Shown here in pieces: positions 60,823-64,000 of a DNA stretch of 64,000 bases; the first letter of the stretch is position 1; each line of letters opens with the position of its first letter. The DNA is from Stratiformator vulcanicus (GTDB taxonomy: Bacteria > Planctomycetota > Planctomycetia > Planctomycetales > Planctomycetaceae): positions 374,824-438,823 of the forward strand of contig NZ_CP036268.1 of the NCBI RefSeq assembly GCF_007744515.1. Reading direction: 5' to 3'. Position numbers and translations under genes: made by a program. The notes beneath the pieces are model-generated. The model saw only the letters and a list, made by a program, of their open reading frames with translations. It was not told the DNA's origin and searched no databases.

Positions 60823-63472
60823 GCCCCACGCTTCGCCCACCACCCCGACCACGCTCGCCTGCCGGCTCCGGCCAATCGGGGTCGCCGTCGCTGAGGTCGC
60901 CGAACGGGCAGAGTGGGTCGTACTCCTCACCGGGGAAGAGGTCATTCCATTCGGCTTTGGTGAAGTTGCGGCCGACGGCGCGGTAAGCGTCATCGATTAG
61001 GATTCTCCAATCCAACGCGTGCAGCCGTGCGGTCGCGTCGTCGCTGCCGGTGACGAGCCAGCGACCGTTCGGCCCGATCGCGACGCTCCCGATCGAGCCA
61101 TCGTGCCCGGCGAGGACGCGCGCGGTCGTCTCGGGCTGTTCAGCGGTCAGGTCCCACAGCCGTGCGGTCCCGTCGCGGCTGCCGGTGACGAGCCAGCGAC
61201 CGTTCGGCCCGATCGCGATGTTCCAGATCGGTCCATTTTGACCAGTCAGCGCGACACCGCCCAAGCCCTGCAGTCGATCGCGGAACGCCTGCTCGGCAGC
61301 CGCCGGAAACTCTATTCCGAACTTTCTCGCATCTCCAATTGCGCGTACCGCCATCAACATCGCCGAAACAGGTCTCTCTTCCGCCATTAGCTGTGCCTGC
61401 AGCCCCATCGTGGATACAAGCTGGCGATGAGCGTCGCGGCTTTCGCGTCTCGCCCTTTCCGCCTCCATGTCCGCCCGACTTTTCTCGGCAATTGCTTCCT
61501 CTTTCACCGTGTCGGCGATCCGAGTTTTATACTCCGCGATTCCTCGCTGAGTGTCGGCTTCGACAGCTTTCGCCGAGGCCTCGCTCCATTTCCAGCCCGC
61601 GACGCCGGCCGCGATCACTCCGATTAACGCTAAAGAGACCGCGACGGCGCTTAATTTGCGCAGCCGCGAATTGATCTTTTGTTGCCGTTCCAGCTCCGCA
61701 GCACGCTCCGAAATGCTTGCCTGAATAAATTCGATTTGCTCGTCACTCAGGTCGCTACTGTGCTTCGCGAGCCAGTCCTCGGCCTCCACCAATGGGCCAC
61801 CTCTCAGCAGCGCTCCTTGATCGCGTCCCTGCGTTAACCATTGCTCGACTTGCATCTCCAGCCGTTGGCGCCAACGAAGAAAATCGTTCGACTCCTCCGC
61901 CCAATCCTTCAGCCGATCCCATCGGTCGATCAAAGCTTCGTGGGCGACTTCGACGGCTTGGTCGTCGGCGCGCTCGACGTAACTGGTCGTCAGCAGTCGG
62001 GCTTGGATGAAGTGTTCGGCCGTTGCTTTTTGGTTATCGTCGAAGTGGCTGAGATCCTCCCGTCTCCGAGTCAGTTCGCTCTGATCGCCGATGCTGACAA
62101 GCCGCATGAAGATGCGTTGCAGTTCTTTTTGCCTATTGCCGTCGAGTTCGGCGTAAAGGTCCTCGGCCTTCTTCGACATCGCCCCCTGCACGCCGCCGAC
62201 GGCGTCATAGGCCTCGTGTGTGAGTCCGTTGCCCCGGCGGTGCTTCCAGAGTTCTTCGAGTAGGAAAGACAGGAGCGGGAGTCCGCCCGGTTCGCTGCCA
62301 ACATCGTCAAGGATGCGGCGAACTAAGCCCTCCTCGTATTGAAGACCCGTCTCCTCCGCCGGGCGTTTAATGACGGAGCCGAGTTCATCCTCGCCCATCG
62401 GCCCGAGCGCGACATGAGCATCTCTCTGAATCCGGTCGGTGAGCGGCCTGTAGCTGATGACGCGGCCGTAAAAATCGCCGCGGCAGGTGAAGACGACCCG
62501 GAGCGGAGAGTCGATTGTCGCTTCTAAGAGTTGGTCGATAAATGTTTTTGCGGCTGCCGGATCTTTGGCCTGCGTGTAGAGTTCCTCCCATTGATCGACG
62601 ACGAGCAGGAGGCGATCGGTGCCGGGTTGCGCATCGAGAACGTGCTCGGTGCACCGTCGCAACGTTCCCTTCTTTTCGCGGAAGTCGCGGACGTATTTTT
62701 CTGTTTCGACATCCCTATCACGCTTGGACCAGTTGATCCACTTCTCCGGTTCGATCAGCGGCAGCAGCGTCCGCGCGAGCGAAGTGAGTGGATCGCTAGT
62801 CGGGACAAGTGTGGCGATTTCGTAAACACTCTCGGAACTTTCGCGCAATTCTGGGACCAGCCCCGCCCGGACGACCGAGGACTTGCCGCTGCCGGAGGCT
62901 CCAACGACGGCGATAATGGAGTGAGCGGCGACGGCATCAACAAGCTGTTGCGTATAAACCTCGCGGCCGAAGAAGAGCGGAGCGTCCTGCTCGCGGTAGG
63001 GAAGCAGTCCGCGAAAAGGGCAGATTTGGTGCTGCGGCTCAAACTCGGTCTCCAACTCTGCCGGAGAGAGGCCGCGTATTGCTGCGGCGAGGATTTGCAA
63101 CTGCCGCGACTCGTTGACCGGATCGCTGAGATCGACCCACGTGTGGAGTGACAGAAATCCAAGAGCTGCGTCGGCACCGGGCAACAGGACCGGGATGACG
63201 GGCAGTTTTGTTTTCGTATGACGATCGAGGGCTAGGTATAGCTCGCGATCCTGCCATCGCCCGGTCCCGGCACTACCGAGAAAGACCGCAACGGCACCGC
63301 TGGCGTCGATCGCCTTCTCCAACGCCTTCGGCCACGGCTGACCCGGGACGAGATACGTGCGATCCGTGAAGCATGTAAGTCCCTGATCTTTCAGCCATCT
63401 CCTGACTCGCTCCACGACTTCGTGGTCATGAGTGTTATAGCTGAGGAAGACGTCGAATTGTTGGTCGGCCAT
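60791..63472 (-). CDS. TIR-STAND NTPase-WD40 protein
   Basis: An 893-residue protein. Residues 5-135 form a TIR domain (FDVFLSYNTHD; RWQDRELYLALDR with Glu77 at the catalytic position). The STAND lead-in CPFRGLLPYREQDAPLFFGRE comes next, with Walker A GASGSGKSS (191-199) and Walker B LLLVVDQWEELY. A winged-helix-like and helical region follows, a membrane-like stretch near 633-658 (LSAVAVSLALIGVIAAGVAG), and then only two complete WD40 repeats (NGRWLVTGSRDGTARLWDL; NGRWLVTGSDDATARLH). Relatives usually have a full propeller of seven or more. STAND proteins oligomerise on ligand binding; here the TIR would be the effector. The last about 30 residues are low complexity and overlap the convergent remnant. 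Confidence 0.87.
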   Translation of the reverse strand: MADQQFDVFLSYNTHDHEVVERVRRWLKDQGLTCFTDRTYLVPGQPWPKALEKAIDASGAVAVFLGSAGTGRWQDRELYLALDRHTKTKLPVIPVLLPGADAALGFLSLHTWVDLSDPVNESRQLQILAAAIRGLSPAELETEFEPQHQICPFRGLLPYREQDAPLFFGREVYTQQLVDAVAAHSIIAVVGASGSGKSSVVRAGLVPELRESSESVYEIATLVPTSDPLTSLARTLLPLIEPEKWINWSKRDRDVETEKYVRDFREKKGTLRRCTEHVLDAQPGTDRLLLVVDQWEELYTQAKDPAAAKTFIDQLLEATIDSPLRVVFTCRGDFYGRVISYRPLTDRIQRDAHVALGPMGEDELGSVIKRPAEETGLQYEEGLVRRILDDVGSEPGGLPLLSFLLEELWKHRRGNGLTHEAYDAVGGVQGAMSKKAEDLYAELDGNRQKELQRIFMRLVSIGDQSELTRRREDLSHFDDNQKATAEHFIQARLLTTSYVERADDQAVEVAHEALIDRWDRLKDWAEESNDFLRWRQRLEMQVEQWLTQGRDQGALLRGGPLVEAEDWLAKHSSDLSDEQIEFIQASISERAAELERQQKINSRLRKLSAVAVSLALIGVIAAGVAGWKWSEASAKAVEADTQRGIAEYKTRIADTVKEEAIAEKSRADMEAERARRESRDAHRQLVSTMGLQAQLMAEERPVSAMLMAVRAIGDARKFGIEFPAAAEQAFRDRLQGLGGVALTGQNGPIWNIAIGPNGRWLVTGSRDGTARLWDLTAEQPETTARVLAGHDGSIGSVAIGPNGRWLVTGSDDATARLHALDWRILIDDAYRAVGRNFTKAEWNDLFPGEEYDPLCPFGDLSDGDPDWPEPAGERGRGGGRSVGPIRQPPASAL
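61043..61218. repeat. Direct repeat inside the WD40 coding region
   Basis: A 41-base sequence is identical at 61043-61083 and 61178-61218, a period of 135 bases equal to 45 codons, one WD40 unit. Nucleotide identity this high between repeats points to recent duplication or homogenisation, and allows repeat loss by recombination. Confidence 0.9.
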
Positions 63473-63562
63473 ACGGCACGCTGAGACAACCGGCAGGGGT
63501 GGACGAACGAACGGACAAATGCTTGCACGCAGTCGTCAGCGTTTCAAGTCTTGTAGGATTAA

Positions 63563-63871
63563 TGCTTCGGGCTGGTTATTGCGGAGGCTAAAAAGGCAAA
63601 AGATTTTTCGGCGGATATTGAGTCGATTGATAACGGAACTAACGAATACCTCGCGCCGTCGGAGCACGAACGGTGCTACGGCCGGCTTCGCTTCGGCCAC
63701 GAGCCGGGCTTCTCGCTCGACCTCGGGGCCGACGTGACCTTCGAGCATCCGTTCGAAGCCACGGATCACAAGTCGTGGCAGGCCGAACTCGCGGCCAATC
63801 TCACAGTGCTTCAACCGCAGACGGTCTGCGGCCCGGACCTCGTCGACCGGGATGAATTCTTCGACGAATAG
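63563..63871 (+). CDS. Small protein before the ThiF gene, start codon unclear
   Basis: A frame open from 63563 to TAG 63869-63871 encodes about 100 residues. They include LAPSEHERCYGRLRFGHEPG, FSLDLGADVTFEHPFEATDH, WQAELAANLTVLQPQTVCGP and DRDEFFDE, which reads as a real protein. No ATG, GTG or TTG occurs near its 5' end; ATT 63578 or CTG 63572 are the only candidates, or the 5' end is lost to a frameshift. The next gene (ThiF-like) starts 28 bases later, so this may be a dedicated partner of a ubiquitin-like conjugation system. Family not recognised. Confidence 0.5.
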   Translation, partial: CFGLVIAEAKKAKDFSADIESIDNGTNEYLAPSEHERCYGRLRFGHEPGFSLDLGADVTFEHPFEATDHKSWQAELAANLTVLQPQTVCGPDLVDRDEFFDE

Positions 63872-63899
63872 AACTTCGACTGGGACTGGAGGTGGGAGG

Positions 63900-64000
63900 A
63901 TGAGAAGCCGTTTAATGCGGCAGAGCGGGCTGGTGCCCGAGGAGAGACTTATTGAATCGCCGGTGACGGTGATCGGCGTCGGAGCGATCGGCCGGCAGGT
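63900..64000 (+). CDS. ThiF/E1-like adenylyltransferase, N-terminal part (runs off the right edge)
   Basis: ATG 63900 has GGAGG seven bases upstream. The 33 visible residues end in SPVTVIGVGAIGRQ, the Rossmann dinucleotide-binding GxGxxG motif, after RQSGLVPEERL, a start typical of ThiF-family activating enzymes. Members adenylate the C-terminus of ubiquitin-like or sulfur-carrier proteins. In conflict islands they occur with E2-like and JAB peptidase genes, which may lie beyond the window. Only the N-terminus is seen, so the subfamily is open. Confidence 0.7.
   Translation, partial: MRSRLMRQSGLVPEERLIESPVTVIGVGAIGRQ

Overview
The window looks like a planctomycete chromosome. Indicators are a DUF1559 protein with a type IV prepilin-like N-terminus and H-X9-DG tail, a DUF1080 (3-keto-disaccharide hydrolase family) protein, a BBP2-like porin with a Cys-rich head, HEAT-repeat lipoproteins, GC-rich sequence and many loosely spaced genes. 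No rRNA and no CRISPR array were seen. Species cannot be named from the sequence.

Region 1 (1-33.5 kb) is ordinary backbone. It holds a type I-like export operon (partial lipoprotein, HlyD adaptor, ABC protein with eroded ATPase motifs), glutamate decarboxylase, a three-gene membrane operon related to DUF1559, a LOG-family protein, a STAS protein, two HEAT-like exported proteins, a histone-deacetylase-family hydrolase, a DUF1559 pseudopilin with a small lipoprotein, a DegP-like protease, a TPR protein, an acyl-CoA dehydrogenase homologue, an ammonium transporter with a recognisable sigma-54 promoter, a porin, a DUF1080 protein and an osmoregulated-glucan operon (opgG, a linker gene, opgH). 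A heptanucleotide repeat tract lies between two terminators near 23.4 kb.

Region 2 (33.56-39.2 kb) begins with tRNA-Ser(CGA), followed directly by a tyrosine integrase, a large serine recombinase broken by one in-frame stop, small island genes and a transposase remnant. This is the left end of an integrated element. No second copy of the tRNA 3' end was found, so the right end is outside the window or lost.

Region 3 (39.5-64 kb) is a dense conflict or defence island with seven TIR-domain loci (one decayed). Operon A (45640 to 39492, minus strand, seven genes, mostly overlapping) encodes an HMUDK_hel-like base-modification-associated protein, a membrane-anchored dCTP deaminase/dUTPase-fold protein, a MazG-like NTP pyrophosphohydrolase, a ThsB-like TIR, an Nmad2-like protein, a TIR-transmembrane protein and a secreted beta protein. 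Operon B (53158 to 45956, minus) encodes a class 3 lipase, a TIR-transmembrane-LRR protein, a secreted beta protein, a helical protein and a 1206-residue TIR-SLOG-CHAT protein. Divergent from it is a trypsin-endonuclease I fusion that shares a short TVPLQV..SLGS peptide with the lipase. Then come a secreted PDZ protein, a TIR-transmembrane-helical-repeat protein, a decayed two-gene TIR/SLOG paralogue of the CHAT protein, a TIR-STAND-WD40 protein and the start of a ThiF/E1-like gene.

The reading I favour is TIR-generated nucleotide signalling feeding a SLOG-sensing CHAT protease with lipase and nuclease effectors (Thoeris-like logic), beside a separate nucleotide-pool or DNA-base surveillance operon that also uses TIR proteins. 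The domain calls come from motifs I can read. The system-level function is inference.
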